Under the pieces are notes generated by a model. That model worked only from the letters and a program-made list of their open reading frames with translations, had not been told where the DNA came from and did not search any database. The position numbers were made by a program, and so were the translations under genes. A stretch of DNA of 64,000 nucleotides. Source: Mesorhizobium comanense (GTDB taxonomy: Bacteria > Pseudomonadota > Alphaproteobacteria > Rhizobiales > Rhizobiaceae). Location of the stretch: assembly GCF_005503535.1 (NCBI RefSeq), contig NZ_SCNN01000025.1:1-64000 (forward strand). Reading direction: 5' to 3'. This document shows, one piece after another, positions 25,996 to 35,335 of the stretch (positions within the stretch are counted from its first letter, which is position 1; every line of letters starts with the position of its first letter).

Positions 25996-26202
25996 TTAAT
26001 TAGACCGATAAAGAACGCGGAACCGCGGCGGTACGGGTCGCCCCATCGCTTGCCCCGGGACAGTGAGCACAGAGATAATCTGTTCGATTTCGACGCCACG
26101 CTCGAAAAGAGCGGCATTCAGCGCCACAACAGTGTCATCCGTGTAGAGTTCCCGAATTCCAACAGCTTGAGTTAAATTAGTTTTTTCCGTTTCAACGGGC
26201 AT
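25996..26202 (-). CDS. Conserved hypothetical small protein (68 aa)
   Basis: A small soluble protein beginning MPVETEKTNLTQAVGIRELY, with LFERGVEIEQIISVLTVPGQ in the middle and PPRFRVLYRSN at the end. The pattern of a helix followed by IxSV...RFxVLYR recurs in orphan proteins of rhizobia, so it appears to be a real gene. TTGGAG lies before the ATG at 26202; an upstream in-frame ATG at 26250 would add 16 hydrophobic residues and is less likely. Downstream (leftward) it runs into the PAS-kinase fragment. Confidence 0.6.
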   Translation of the reverse strand: MPVETEKTNLTQAVGIRELYTDDTVVALNAALFERGVEIEQIISVLTVPGQAMGRPVPPRFRVLYRSN

Positions 26203-26327
26203 GATAAAATACTCCAAGAGGATCTCCAGAGGGATAGAGATGAATAGCAACTGCCGGGCACGGTACGGCCGAGCGCCTCCGCGACCGTGCGAATATGGTG
26301 TGGGCTTGCTCCGCAGCAGAGGCCGAT

Positions 26328-26525
26328 TTAGCGCACGCTGATGTCGAAGACTTCACGTACGAATTCTACGCACTCGTAGCGGTTGCAGGTGAACGGATCG
26401 AGCGCGGTTGGGAACGGACGGTTGCCCAGGCGGTCTGCCCGTCTCATCTCAAGATGTGCGTACAGCAGGTCTTTGAGACGCGGGTACTGCCGCGCGCGCG
26501 ACGTCAAATTTGACAGAAACACCAT
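26328..26525 (-). CDS. Possible small ORF overlapping the end of the 26449-26712 gene
   Basis: A 65-codon frame (MVFLSNLTSRARQYPRLKDL, ending EFVREVFDISVR) in a different reading frame from the gene above it, which it overlaps by 77 bases. The ATG has no strong ribosome-binding site, and I do not recognise it. The overlap could reflect a frameshift at the end of the upstream gene. Confidence 0.25.
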   Translation of the reverse strand: MVFLSNLTSRARQYPRLKDLLYAHLEMRRADRLGNRPFPTALDPFTCNRYECVEFVREVFDISVR

Positions 26526-26712
26526 GCTTAATGGCCGCGGATGCGACAATTCCCTCTAATTCCCGATCGGTCGCATCGCAATTTGGCAGATAAAGACGCA
26601 TTGCCTGGATCGCGCGAGCCGTCGACAAGAATCCCGATTTACCTCTAGACCGCACATAAGCGTCGGCCACGTCATCTGTTGAGCGCGTTGCGAAAGAGAG
26701 AGAAAGCGTCAT
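26449..26712 (-). CDS. Conserved hypothetical small protein (87 aa)
   Basis: A soluble protein beginning MTLSLSFATRSTDDVADAYV, with RSRGKSGFLSTARAIQAMRL, then DCDATDRELEGIVASAAIKH in style (actual residues NCDATDRELEGIVASAAIKH) and GVSVKFD. This arrangement, a helical segment followed by DRELExIVAxAAI and a short strand, is common in small rhizobial proteins of unknown function. GGAG lies five bases before the ATG at 26712, which is preferred to an in-frame start at 26751. The C-terminal 15 residues are less family-like. Confidence 0.6.
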   Translation of the reverse strand: MTLSLSFATRSTDDVADAYVRSRGKSGFLSTARAIQAMRLYLPNCDATDRELEGIVASAAIKHGVSVKFDVARAAVPASQRPAVRTS

Positions 26713-27153
26713 TTGAGAACTCCGGTCTCGGCAAATAAACATCGCAGACAATCACATTGCACGTCTCATGATATCCAGCACCCCTCTGTATCATTTCGCA
26801 ATGACGAAAATCGCTTTCTTGTTAACATTATGAAATAAATCCGTCTTTGGCCTCTTCATATAGTACAATTGAAAGCTCCTCGTCACGCATTTTAGAGCGA
26901 CTCGGAGTGTATTGTCTCTCATTAATTTGACAAATGAATTTCGTTGTCATTTACGCGCAGCTTTTTTGCTTCCACTATTCGGGTAGGCGCAATCCCGGGA
27001 TCGCGTTCGTGGATGCCATCCGCCCCCTAGCCAAGCTGGACGGTTCGACCAACATGCTGACTGAAGGTGACCGACAGATTTCGGCGCACAACCGCGTTCA
27101 TCGGTCGTCAACACCTCACTTTTGCGGCGGCGCGCGGCCCTTTCGGCGGCAGT
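26713..27153. other. AT-rich intergenic stretch, no gene seen
   Basis: About 440 bases, markedly AT-rich around 26790-26940 compared with the rest of the window. No frame has a ribosome-binding site. It separates the small-gene cluster from the transposase remnant. Confidence 0.5.
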
Positions 27154-27440
27154 TCACGCGATAGCGATGCGGTCCAGATAGATCAGGCGCTTCATATTGT
27201 AGAGGATGTCGGCCATGTCGATCTTCGTCGTGGCGCTTGCGATGCCAATGGTTCGGATGAACAGCCCCATGCGGCTCTTCTGCTCGACAAAGACATGCTC
27301 GACGAGTCGAACGCACCTTCTACTTGATGTTGTTGGAGCGTCGGGCGGCCTCCGGCATCGGCCCGAAGGCTTCTTGCGATGATCCGGCTGACGAAGCCGC
27401 TCTTCTCCGTGAAGGCCTCGTTGGCGTCTGCCATTTTTCT
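27154..27440 (-). mobile_element. IS5-family transposase remnant (C-terminal part, frameshifted)
   Basis: The last part reads VEHVFVEQKSRMGLFIRTIG, then IASATTKIDMADILYNMKRL and IYLDRIAIA before the stop, the classic ending of IS5-group DDE transposases (EHVF...RMGLFIRTIGIARATTKI...NLxYNxxRL). Upstream, in another frame, NEAFTEKSGFVSRIIARSLR matches the preceding region of such proteins, so at least one frameshift is present. The N-terminal two thirds and terminal inverted repeats are missing. The right end abuts a truncated decarboxylase. Confidence 0.75.
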
Positions 27441-27455
27441 GTGAGGGCGCAGCGG

Positions 27456-28025
27456 AGGCGGGATATCGCCTTCGTGCTCTGCCTCCAGGAGACGTCGGTT
27501 GTGGCGATGGCAGATGGGTATGCGTAGGCCTCAGGCCGTGTCGGCGTTGTGAACCTTCATTCCTCCGGAGGTCTTGGTCATGCAATGGGCGCGATCCTGG
27601 CCGCTCAACTCGCAAGGACCCCGCTGGTCGCTACCGCTGGGCAGCAGGATATGCGCCACATCGCGGACGATCCGCTTCTAACGGGGGATCTCGTAAATTT
27701 GGCCAGACCCGCTGTGAAATGGGCCCGCGAGTTAACCCATCCTGACCAGATACCGGTTCTGTTGCGGCGGGCTTTCAGAGACAGTCAGGCAGCGCCGACG
27801 GGCCCGGGTTTTCTTTCTTTGCCTGTGAACATCATGTATGCGGCGACGTCGGCAGATTCGGGACGACGAGCGAACATAGAACTTCGCACGATCACAACGG
27901 CCATCGACAAGCTCGCTGAGAAACTTCGGACCTTCTCACCCGGGAAGCTGACGCTGATTGTGGGAGACGAGGTATTCTCGTCCAGACCCGGGAGAAAGCG
28001 CTTCGGCCGCTTAAAAGCTGGCTAG
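27456..28025 (+). pseudogene. Thiamine-diphosphate decarboxylase (benzoylformate decarboxylase-like), N-terminal remnant
   Basis: The frame reads RRDIAFVLCLQETSVVAMAD, then GYA, a TAG stop, ASGRVGVVNLHSSGGLGHAM and LVATAGQQDMRHIADDPLLT, with THPDQIPVLLRRAFRDSQAA and GPGFLSLPVNIMYA. This is the N-terminal (pyrimidine-binding) domain of benzoylformate decarboxylase-like enzymes. Gln is expected at the TAG in GYAQASGR, so a CAG-to-TAG change has occurred. The first 25 or so residues are replaced by the IS5 remnant and the reading ends before the cofactor-binding domain. Confidence 0.75.
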
Positions 28026-28404
28026 ATTAGTCTGCTCTCAACACCTTCATCAGGCTGCGGAAGGCCTGATCGACCGCGACTGGCACGCCACAGAAGCCGA
28101 AAGCGCTTCAAAGGTGGAAAGTACTGACAGGACAGATTAGACTCTAGCTGGAAATGCGTGGGGCTGGCGCCGGCGTTTACGACCGGACCCAACCTATGTC
28201 AGGAACGCGATCAACCGAACGGTTTGCGGCCGGTCGTTCACCTGTGACCTCGAACGCTAAGTCCGACGCGGCAACTTTTCGATTTCGATCAATTGCGCCA
28301 AGTGCACGATAGCCGCCTGGGCACGCACGTGCGCTGCATCGTTCTCACCCTTTGAGAGATGCGACTCGATAGCCGCAAGTCCGTACGCGCCTGCTCAATG
28401 GGAG
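28026..28404. other. Intergenic stretch, no gene seen
   Basis: About 380 bases of apparently decayed sequence between the decarboxylase remnant and the LysR fragment. No frame with a start signal or motif was found. Confidence 0.5.
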
Positions 28405-28634
28405 GCTTATCGCTGGCGGCTCAACGACATTTCTCCGGCCAAGGCGTGCCGCTCAACACCAAGCTCGAGGCATCCAATACGCTCGCGCCGCTGGGCCTGC
28501 TGGCGGCTGGCCTGGGTGTGACGGTTTATCCCGAAAGCCTGATTGGTTTTCTCGGGCGCAACCTCGAGGTGCGACCGATCATGCACACGGATTTCCCTCG
28601 TCTGGAAGCGCACCACCTCTCAGCTCGCGGCTGA
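28405..28634 (+). pseudogene. LysR regulator, C-terminal effector-domain remnant
   Basis: The frame reads GGLSLAAQRHFSGQGVPLNT, then KLEASNTLAPLGLLAAGLGV and TVYPESLIGFLGRNLEVRPI. The phrase LEASNT...GLLAAGLGVTVYPESL is the end of a LysR effector-binding domain. No DNA-binding domain precedes it and the last residues are off-family. It may once have controlled the adjacent decarboxylase. Confidence 0.65.
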
Positions 28635-28676
28635 AGAAGCACAGTACCTAAGTTCGTCAACCGTCTCACGTCCCGC

Positions 28677-30074
28677 TCAACACTCGGGCAGATTGACAGC
28701 GAGCCCGCCAAGGCTGGTTTCCTTGAATTTCACGCTCATTTCTACGCCGGTCTGGCGCATCGCCTCAATGCAATTGTCGAGCGGCATGAAATGCGAACCG
28801 TCGCCGCGCAGCGCCAGTGAAGCGGCCGCGACTGCCTTGGTCGCCCCGATACCGTTGCGCTCGATGCATGGCACCTGGACCAGCCCAGCGACCGGATCGC
28901 AGGTCATGCCGAGATGGTGTTCAAGCGCGATTTCGGCTGCGTTCTCCACCTGCCCCGGTGTGCCGCCGAGAACCGCGCAGAGTCCTGCGGCGGCCATCGC
29001 TGCGGCCGAGCCTACCTCGCCCTGGCAGCCGGCTTCCGCGCCCGAGATCGAGGCGTTGTGCTTAATCAGCCCGCCGATCGCGGCGGCGGTCAACAGGAAC
29101 TCGGAAACGCTGGCCGGGTCGGCGCCGACGCAGTGGTCAAGATAGTAGCGCAGCACCGCTGGCACGACCCCGGCCGCGCCATTGGTCGGCGCTGTGACCA
29201 CTTTGCCGCCGGCCGCGTTCTCCTCGTTCACCGCCATGGCATAAACGCTGAGCCAATCGGAAGTGACATGCGGTTGCGCGCGGTTCGAGCCGCGTTCCTG
29301 CTCAAGTTGCTGAAGGATCTTCTTGGCGCGCCGTTTGACGCGAAGGCCGCCCGGCAGTTCGCCGTCAAGCGCAAGCCCACGGTCGATGCAGTTGCTCATC
29401 GTCGCCCAGATACGCGCCACGCCCTCATCGAGGTCGCGCGGCTGGCGCACCACGAGCTCGTTGGCCCGCTTCATCGCAGCGATCGAAAGGCCAGTGCCCC
29501 TGGCCATGCGCAGCATCGACGCCGCTGTGTCGAACGGATAGGGCCAGCGGGCAACCTCGCTGGCGGGTGTCGCCTCAGGTGCTTCCCGCGCTGCCGCCGT
29601 GACGACGAAGCCGCCGCCGATCGAGTAGAAGGTTTCGGCGAAGTATGATCGGGTATCGACGTCGAACGCTTCAAACTTAAGCCCGTTGGCATGGCCGGGC
29701 AGTGCAGGCCCGTAGTCGAACACGATGTCAGTGCTCGGATCGAAGGCAAGTGGCGGCAGATCGACAGGCCGCAGCGTCTTGGTGCGTTGCAGATCCTTGA
29801 GCCGCGGTTCCGCCTCATCCGGGTCGAGATCGGCTGGCGTGTAACCAAGCAGTCCGGTCGCCACGGCACGATCCGTCGCATGGCCCTTGCCGGTGAAGGC
29901 CAATGAACCATAGAGCGTAACGCGCAAGCTGGCCGGCTTTGATGTTTCGCCCCCCGTTGCCGCCCGCTTGTTCAGCGATTGCAGGAAGCGGACCGCTGCC
30001 GTCATCGGGCCCATCGTGTGCGAGGACGACGGACCAATGCCGATCTTGAACATGTCGAATACACTGAGAAACAT
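28677..30074 (-). CDS. sdaA: L-serine ammonia-lyase (single-chain, iron-sulfur)
   Basis: A 465-residue enzyme that deaminates L-serine to pyruvate in the cytoplasm. The N terminus MFLSVFDMFKIGIGPSSSHT with MGPMTAAVRFL is diagnostic. The three cysteines that bind the oxygen-labile [4Fe-4S] cluster are visible in EAGCQGEVGSA, MTCDPVAG and QVPCIERN. The length fits the fused alpha-beta form. GGAG lies upstream of the ATG at 30074; an in-frame start at 30092 adds six residues. It is the last gene of the soxB-D-A-G-glyA-sdaA operon, 87 bases after glyA, and drains the serine made from sarcosine-derived glycine. Confidence 0.95.
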   Translation of the reverse strand: MFLSVFDMFKIGIGPSSSHTMGPMTAAVRFLQSLNKRAATGGETSKPASLRVTLYGSLAFTGKGHATDRAVATGLLGYTPADLDPDEAEPRLKDLQRTKTLRPVDLPPLAFDPSTDIVFDYGPALPGHANGLKFEAFDVDTRSYFAETFYSIGGGFVVTAAAREAPEATPASEVARWPYPFDTAASMLRMARGTGLSIAAMKRANELVVRQPRDLDEGVARIWATMSNCIDRGLALDGELPGGLRVKRRAKKILQQLEQERGSNRAQPHVTSDWLSVYAMAVNEENAAGGKVVTAPTNGAAGVVPAVLRYYLDHCVGADPASVSEFLLTAAAIGGLIKHNASISGAEAGCQGEVGSAAAMAAAGLCAVLGGTPGQVENAAEIALEHHLGMTCDPVAGLVQVPCIERNGIGATKAVAAASLALRGDGSHFMPLDNCIEAMRQTGVEMSVKFKETSLGGLAVNLPEC

Positions 30075-30161
30075 CTGACTGCTCCGGCTCATCAGGCTGG
30101 CGAATTAGCCGCGCCGGTGGACGCGGCACATTTCGCAAAAGATTTGGCCATTGAACCGGCG

Positions 30162-31436
30162 CTACTGGTAAATAGGAAAACGGCGGCAGAGGTCGCGGAC
30201 TTCGGCCAGAACGTTCTCTTCGACTGCGCGATTGCCCTCCGGCCCGGCCTCGGCCAGTGCATCGATCACCGACAGGATCAATGCACCGATCCGCCGGAAT
30301 TCTTTTTCGCCGAAGCCGCGTGTCGTGCCGGCCGAGGTGCCGAGCCGCACGCCTGACGTAACCGCCGGCTTTTCCGGATCGAACGGGATGGCGTTCTTGT
30401 TGCAGGTCAGTCCGGCGCGCTCCAGCGCCTGCTCGGCGTCACGGCCCTTGACGGCCTTGGGGCGCAGATCGACCAGCACCATGTGGCAGTCAGTGCCGCC
30501 CGAGACAATGTCGAGACCACCCGAAATAAGTGTCTCACACAGAGCCCGGGCGTTGGCGACCACCTGTCCGGCATAGGCCCTGAAGTCGGGGCGCAAGGCT
30601 TCGCCGAAGGCTACAGCCTTGGCGGCGATAACGTGCATCAGTGGGCCGCCTTGATTGCCCGGAAACACAGCCGAGTTGAACTTCTTCGCCAGCGTCTCGT
30701 CATTGGTCAGGATCATGCCGCCGCGCGGGCCACGCAGCGTCTTGTGCGTCGTGGTGGTTACCACATGGGCATGCGGCAGCGGGTCTGGATAGAGGCCGGC
30801 AGCGACCAATCCGGCATAGTGCGCCATGTCGACCATCAGATAGGCGCCGACCTCGTCGGAGATTCTGCGGAAAGCCGCAAAGTCGATGGCGCGTGGATAG
30901 GCCGAGGCGCCGGCGATGATGAGTTTCGGCCTGGTTTCCAGAGCTCTCTGCCTGAGCAGATTGTAGTCGATCTGCTGGTCAGATTGGCGCACCTCGTAGC
31001 TGACAACGTCAAACCATTTGCCCGACATCGTCACCGGCGAGCCATGGGTGAGATGCCCGCCATGCGCCAGCGACATGCCCATGATGCGGTCCCCCGGGTT
31101 GAGCAGCGCCAAGAACACCGCCTGGTTGGCCTGCGCGCCTGAATGCGGCTGGACATTGGCGAAGCCAGCGCCGAACAGCTTTTTCGCGCGGTCGATGGCG
31201 ATCGTCTCGACCTCATCGACGAATTCGCAACCGCCATAGTAGCGGCGTCCCGGATAGCCCTCGGCGTATTTGTTGGTCAGCACCGACCCCTGCGCCAGAA
31301 GCACGTCGCTGGAGACGATATTTTCCGATGCGATCAATTCGATCTGGTTCTGCTGGCGCTCAAGTTCGCGACCTATGGAGGCAGCGATTTCGGCGTCGCT
31401 GAGCGTTGCGTTCATCTGTGTCTGGTGAAGGGTCAT
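30162..31436 (-). CDS. glyA: Serine hydroxymethyltransferase
   Basis: A 424-residue PLP enzyme that interconverts glycine plus methylene-tetrahydrofolate with serine. Signature segments are IELIASENIVSSDVLLAQGS, NKYAEGYPGRRYYGGCEFVD and the PLP-lysine motif TTTTHKTLRGPRGG, with Lys232. This copy sits in the sarcosine oxidase operon, where it can combine the two products of that enzyme, glycine and methylene-THF, into serine; a housekeeping copy probably exists elsewhere. AAGGA precedes the start. An internal ATG at codon 8 is an alternative start. Confidence 0.95.
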   Translation of the reverse strand: MTLHQTQMNATLSDAEIAASIGRELERQQNQIELIASENIVSSDVLLAQGSVLTNKYAEGYPGRRYYGGCEFVDEVETIAIDRAKKLFGAGFANVQPHSGAQANQAVFLALLNPGDRIMGMSLAHGGHLTHGSPVTMSGKWFDVVSYEVRQSDQQIDYNLLRQRALETRPKLIIAGASAYPRAIDFAAFRRISDEVGAYLMVDMAHYAGLVAAGLYPDPLPHAHVVTTTTHKTLRGPRGGMILTNDETLAKKFNSAVFPGNQGGPLMHVIAAKAVAFGEALRPDFRAYAGQVVANARALCETLISGGLDIVSGGTDCHMVLVDLRPKAVKGRDAEQALERAGLTCNKNAIPFDPEKPAVTSGVRLGTSAGTTRGFGEKEFRRIGALILSVIDALAEAGPEGNRAVEENVLAEVRDLCRRFPIYQ

Positions 31437-31453
31437 TTGCTTGTCCTTTGTTC

Positions 31454-32014
31454 TCAGATGCCGAGCGCGATTTCGCGGCTGGCGGCCTGCAACAGTCCCC
31501 AGACGTGATCGGCGAAAGAGCGCCAGACCTCGATGCGGAAACGGTTTTCGTCGTGGCGGATCAGGATGATCTGCGCCTTGTCGAAGATCGTGCGTGTTCC
31601 GGTGCCCGATGGCATGGTGTCGAAATCGAAGGCGCAGGCCGAGCGCAGCGCCAGCACCGCGGCAGCACCTTCGACGGCGATGCCGATCTCGCGATGACCG
31701 ACATCGACCAGGCTGTGCGGGCAGCTGGCATAGAGCGCGGCGAAAGTGGTTTCGATGGAGCGGCTCTCAGCGAGAGGCGCATAGAGCTGCCACTCGTCCG
31801 GGCCAAGGCAAAGCGCCAGCCTGCCACCCGAAGTCGCGGTCGCGCCGATCGTCGCCAGCAGTTCGCAGCCGAAAGCCTTCGAGGCAGCTCCCAGATTTTC
31901 CGGCGCGATGCGGAGGTTGAAGCGCGAAGAATCCTCGGCGTCGTGGATAACGAGGGAGACCCCCTCGGCCAGTGAGATGCGGTGACCCTTCAGCGGGTGA
32001 CGTTCCTGCAGCAT
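31454..32014 (-). CDS. soxG: Sarcosine oxidase, gamma subunit
   Basis: A 186-residue subunit of heterotetrameric sarcosine oxidase with GDEWQLYAPL-type text (actual residues LGPDEWQLYAPLAESRSIET) and SLVDVGHREIGIAVEGAAAV, then LRSACAFDFDTMPSGTGTRT and ILIRHDENRFRIEVWRSFAD. These match the GcvT-like fold and conserved segments of SoxG. The subunit helps form the folate-binding interface. GGAG precedes the ATG. It is 9 bases downstream of soxA. Confidence 0.92.
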   Translation of the reverse strand: MLQERHPLKGHRISLAEGVSLVIHDAEDSSRFNLRIAPENLGAASKAFGCELLATIGATATSGGRLALCLGPDEWQLYAPLAESRSIETTFAALYASCPHSLVDVGHREIGIAVEGAAAVLALRSACAFDFDTMPSGTGTRTIFDKAQIILIRHDENRFRIEVWRSFADHVWGLLQAASREIALGI

Positions 32015-32023
32015 GGTCGTCTC

Positions 32024-35023
32024 CTAGACATTGAGGCGCTTGTTTTCCGGATCGACGAACACCATGCCGACGATCTCGGCTGAATGGGTCTTGTCCGGCA
32101 TCGGCACGTGAACGGTCTGGCCTTCCTTCGCCCGCCCGCCTTCGACGATGGCGAGCGCGATGGAGCGTCCGAGCGTCTCGCTCCAGTAGGACGAGGTGAC
32201 GTGACCAACCATCTTCATCGGCACCTTCTGATTCGGGTCGAGGACGATCTGAGCCCCCTCCTCCAGCACGGTCTTGGGATCACTCGTCAGCAGCCCGACC
32301 AGTTGCTTGCGGTCGGCCATGAGCATGTCGGGGCGGGTCAGCGACCGCTTGCCGACGAAATCCGGCTTGGTCTTGCCGATGGCCCAGGCAAGGCTCGCAT
32401 CCTCCGGCGTCACCGTGCCGTCGGTGTCCTGGCCGACGATGATGTAGCCCTTCTCGGCACGCAGCACGTGCATTGTCTCGGTACCATAGGGTGTGATGCC
32501 GTATTTGCGGCCAGCATCGTACAGCGCTTCCCAGACGGCGCGGCCGTAGCGCGCCGGCACGTTGACCTCGAAGCCGAGTTCGCCGGTGAAAGAGACGCGG
32601 AACAGCCTGGTTGGCACGCCGCAGATCCTGCCCTCGGCGACCGACATATGGGGGAACGCCTCGTTGGCTAGATCGATGCCTTCGACCAGCGGCTCGATGA
32701 GCTTGCGGGCGTTCGGCCCGTTCAGCGCGATCACCGCCCATTGTTCCGTGGTCGAGGTCAGCCACACCTTCAGATCGGGCCATTCGGTCTGCAGATAGTC
32801 CTCCATCATGGCGAGCACCCGCGCGGCGCCGCCGGTCGTGGTCGTGACATGGAAGCGGTCCGTCGAAAGCCGGCCGATGACGCCGTCATCGCGGATGAAG
32901 CCGTCCTCGCCAAGCAGCAGTCCGTAGCGCAGCCGCCCTGGCGCGAGTTTGGTCCAGGCGTTGGTATACATACGGTTCATAAACTCAGCCGCATCCGGAC
33001 CGACGATCTCGATCTTGCCGAGCGTCGATGCGTCGAACATGCCGAGCGACTGGCGCGTCGCCCGGCATTCGCGCGCCACCGCCTGGTGCATGTCCTCGCC
33101 CTGTTTCGAAAAATACCAAGCGCGCCGCCAAAGAGAGACTGGCTCGTAGACGGCGCCCTTCTCCTCAGCCCAGCTATCGATCGCTGTCTTGCGCGTCACT
33201 TCAAACAGGTCGCCGCGATTGTAGCCGGCGAAGGCGCCGAAGGTGGTCGGCGTGTAGGGCGGGCGGAACGTGGTCAGCCCGACCGACGGCGATGGTCGCT
33301 TAACCGCGTCCGACGCGATTGAGAGGCCGTTCATATTCGACGTCTTGCCCTGGTCAGTAGCCATGCCGGTGGTGGTGTAGCGCTTAATGTGCTCGATCGA
33401 CTTGAACCCCTCGCGGACGGCAAGTCGAATGTCCTTGGCGGTCACATCGTTCTGGAAGTCGACAAAGGCCTTGGCCCAGGATGCGCTCCCGTCCGACGGC
33501 AGTTCGCGGTTGCTGGCACCAATGCACAGCACCTCGCCTTCCACCGAGTAGGAACCGGCGCTGGCGCTGAAGCCGGCATCGATCGCCGCGGCGGCTCCTG
33601 CCGAAGCGCCTTCCATCAGAGACTCTTCCAGACCGAATTTGCCGTTACCGGCGCCGGCACACCGGCTGTCTTCAGTGCGCGCGCCCGGCAGGAACATCTG
33701 TCGTTCGTCGTTCCAGTCGAGCTTGCCCTTGGTGTGCGAGAACAAGTGCACGCTCGGCGTCCAGCCGCCCGACATCAGCAGTGCATCGCAGGCGATCGTC
33801 CGGGCTGGACCGACATGGCCACCGGCGCTGACCGGATTGACCCGCACGGAGGTGACGCGATGCCGGCCCTTGGTGCCGCTTATGGTCCAGCCGCACAGCG
33901 TTTCGATACCCAAAGCCCTGGCGCGCTTAACGAAGTAGTTCGGAACCCGAGCGCGGATATCCACGATCGCTGCAACCTTTGCGCCGGCCTGGGCCATATC
34001 GAAAGCGGCGAGCCAAGCCGAGTCGTGCGAGGTGACGACCACCGGCAGGTTGCCAACCTTGACGCCGTAACGATTGAGATAGACGCGGGCCGAGCCAGCC
34101 AGCATCACACCTGGCCTGTCGTTGCCGTCGAACACCAGCGGCTTTTCGATAGACCCTTGCGCGAGCACGACCTGCTTTGCCCGCACCTTCCATAACCGCT
34201 CGCGCGGCGCGCCGTCCGGCAGTTCGGAAAGATGATCGGTCAGGCGCTGGCACAAGCCGACGAAGTTCTGGTGATAATAGCCGATAGCGGTGGTGCGGTT
34301 CAGCAGCGTGACGTTCTTCATCGCGGCAAGCGCGGCGTTTGTCTCCAGCAGCCAGTCCCATGCCGACAGGTGGTTAATTTCCGCATCCGGCTCGCCGAGC
34401 AGCGAGCCGCCAAATTCAGGACTCTCGTCGACAAGGATGACCTTGGCGCCGCTCTTTCCCGCTTCCAGAGCTGCCACAAGACCAGCAGGACCTGAGCCGA
34501 CCACCAGCACGTCGCAATGCGCATAGCGGCTGGCATAGGTGTCCGGATCGGGAACCGCGGGCGACTTGCCGAGACCAGCGGCACCCCGGATGATCGGCTC
34601 GTAGACCTTGTTCCAAAAAGACTTCGGCCACATGAACGTTTTGTAGTAGAAGCCTGCCGAAAACAGCATGTAGAGCGGATCGTTGATGGCGCCGACATCG
34701 CGTTTCAGCGACGGCCAGTGGTTCTGGCTGACGGTGTTCAGGCCGTCAAAGATTTCTAGCACTGTTGCGCGGGTGTTAGGTTCGGCCCGGCCGACGCCAC
34801 GATTGACTCCGACAAGCGCATTTGGCTCTTCCGAACCGGCGGAGAGGAAGCCGCGCGGGCGGTGATACTTGAACGAGCGGCCGATGAGATGCACGCCGTT
34901 GGCGAGCAGCGCGGAGGCCAGCGTGTCGCCCTGGCGGCCCTCGAAGTTCTCGCCGTTAAAGGTGAAGCGGACCGGCCGGTTGTGATCGACGCGGCCCTTG
35001 CCGGATACGCGATAGGTGCTCAT
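32024..35023 (-). CDS. soxA: Sarcosine oxidase, alpha subunit
   Basis: A 999-residue subunit. The N-terminal part (RVDHNRPVRFTFNGENFEGR, GDTLASALLANGVHLIGRSF, KYHRPRGF) is the 2Fe-2S-like fold typical of SoxA. A dinucleotide domain follows (VLVVGSGPAGLVAALEAGKS) that binds NAD+, and the C-terminal 400 residues form the aminomethyltransferase-like (GcvT) domain that takes tetrahydrofolate. The holoenzyme converts sarcosine, O2 and THF to glycine, H2O2 and methylene-THF. The ATG at 35023 overlaps the soxD stop by ATGA, so the longer frame that runs through soxD is rejected. Confidence 0.95.
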   Translation of the reverse strand: MSTYRVSGKGRVDHNRPVRFTFNGENFEGRQGDTLASALLANGVHLIGRSFKYHRPRGFLSAGSEEPNALVGVNRGVGRAEPNTRATVLEIFDGLNTVSQNHWPSLKRDVGAINDPLYMLFSAGFYYKTFMWPKSFWNKVYEPIIRGAAGLGKSPAVPDPDTYASRYAHCDVLVVGSGPAGLVAALEAGKSGAKVILVDESPEFGGSLLGEPDAEINHLSAWDWLLETNAALAAMKNVTLLNRTTAIGYYHQNFVGLCQRLTDHLSELPDGAPRERLWKVRAKQVVLAQGSIEKPLVFDGNDRPGVMLAGSARVYLNRYGVKVGNLPVVVTSHDSAWLAAFDMAQAGAKVAAIVDIRARVPNYFVKRARALGIETLCGWTISGTKGRHRVTSVRVNPVSAGGHVGPARTIACDALLMSGGWTPSVHLFSHTKGKLDWNDERQMFLPGARTEDSRCAGAGNGKFGLEESLMEGASAGAAAAIDAGFSASAGSYSVEGEVLCIGASNRELPSDGSASWAKAFVDFQNDVTAKDIRLAVREGFKSIEHIKRYTTTGMATDQGKTSNMNGLSIASDAVKRPSPSVGLTTFRPPYTPTTFGAFAGYNRGDLFEVTRKTAIDSWAEEKGAVYEPVSLWRRAWYFSKQGEDMHQAVARECRATRQSLGMFDASTLGKIEIVGPDAAEFMNRMYTNAWTKLAPGRLRYGLLLGEDGFIRDDGVIGRLSTDRFHVTTTTGGAARVLAMMEDYLQTEWPDLKVWLTSTTEQWAVIALNGPNARKLIEPLVEGIDLANEAFPHMSVAEGRICGVPTRLFRVSFTGELGFEVNVPARYGRAVWEALYDAGRKYGITPYGTETMHVLRAEKGYIIVGQDTDGTVTPEDASLAWAIGKTKPDFVGKRSLTRPDMLMADRKQLVGLLTSDPKTVLEEGAQIVLDPNQKVPMKMVGHVTSSYWSETLGRSIALAIVEGGRAKEGQTVHVPMPDKTHSAEIVGMVFVDPENKRLNV

Positions 35024-35322
35024 GAACGCGCTTCCTTGATCTCGTTTTCCGTTGGGCGCGGCATGCCTGCCTTGTAGGTCATGGCGAACTGGTCGCTGAC
35101 CGTGTCGCGCACCGCGTTGAAGAAGCGGCCGCAGCCATGCATGTGACGCCAGCGTTCGAAATGGGTGCCGCGCGCATTCGAACGGATGAAGAGGAAATTC
35201 TTCCATTCGTCGTCGGTCAGCGCGGCGGGATCAACTGGGCGGGCGACATGTGCTTCACCGGCATAGACGAACTCGACCTCGGGCCGTTCGGTCTCGCAAT
35301 AGGGACAGCGGATAAGGAGCAT
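35020..35322 (-). CDS. soxD: Sarcosine oxidase, delta subunit
   Basis: A 100-residue zinc-binding subunit. MLLIRCPYCETERPEVEFVY holds the first cysteine pair (Cys6, Cys9), and HFERWRHMHGCGRFFNAVRD holds the His and Cys that complete the site. TDDEWKNFLFIRSNARGTHF is highly typical. It stabilises the heterotetramer. Its stop overlaps the soxA start (ATGA), and it begins 13 bases after soxB, giving the standard B-D-A-G order. Confidence 0.95.
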   Translation of the reverse strand: MLLIRCPYCETERPEVEFVYAGEAHVARPVDPAALTDDEWKNFLFIRSNARGTHFERWRHMHGCGRFFNAVRDTVSDQFAMTYKAGMPRPTENEIKEARS

Positions 35323-35335
35323 CTTTTTTCTCCCC

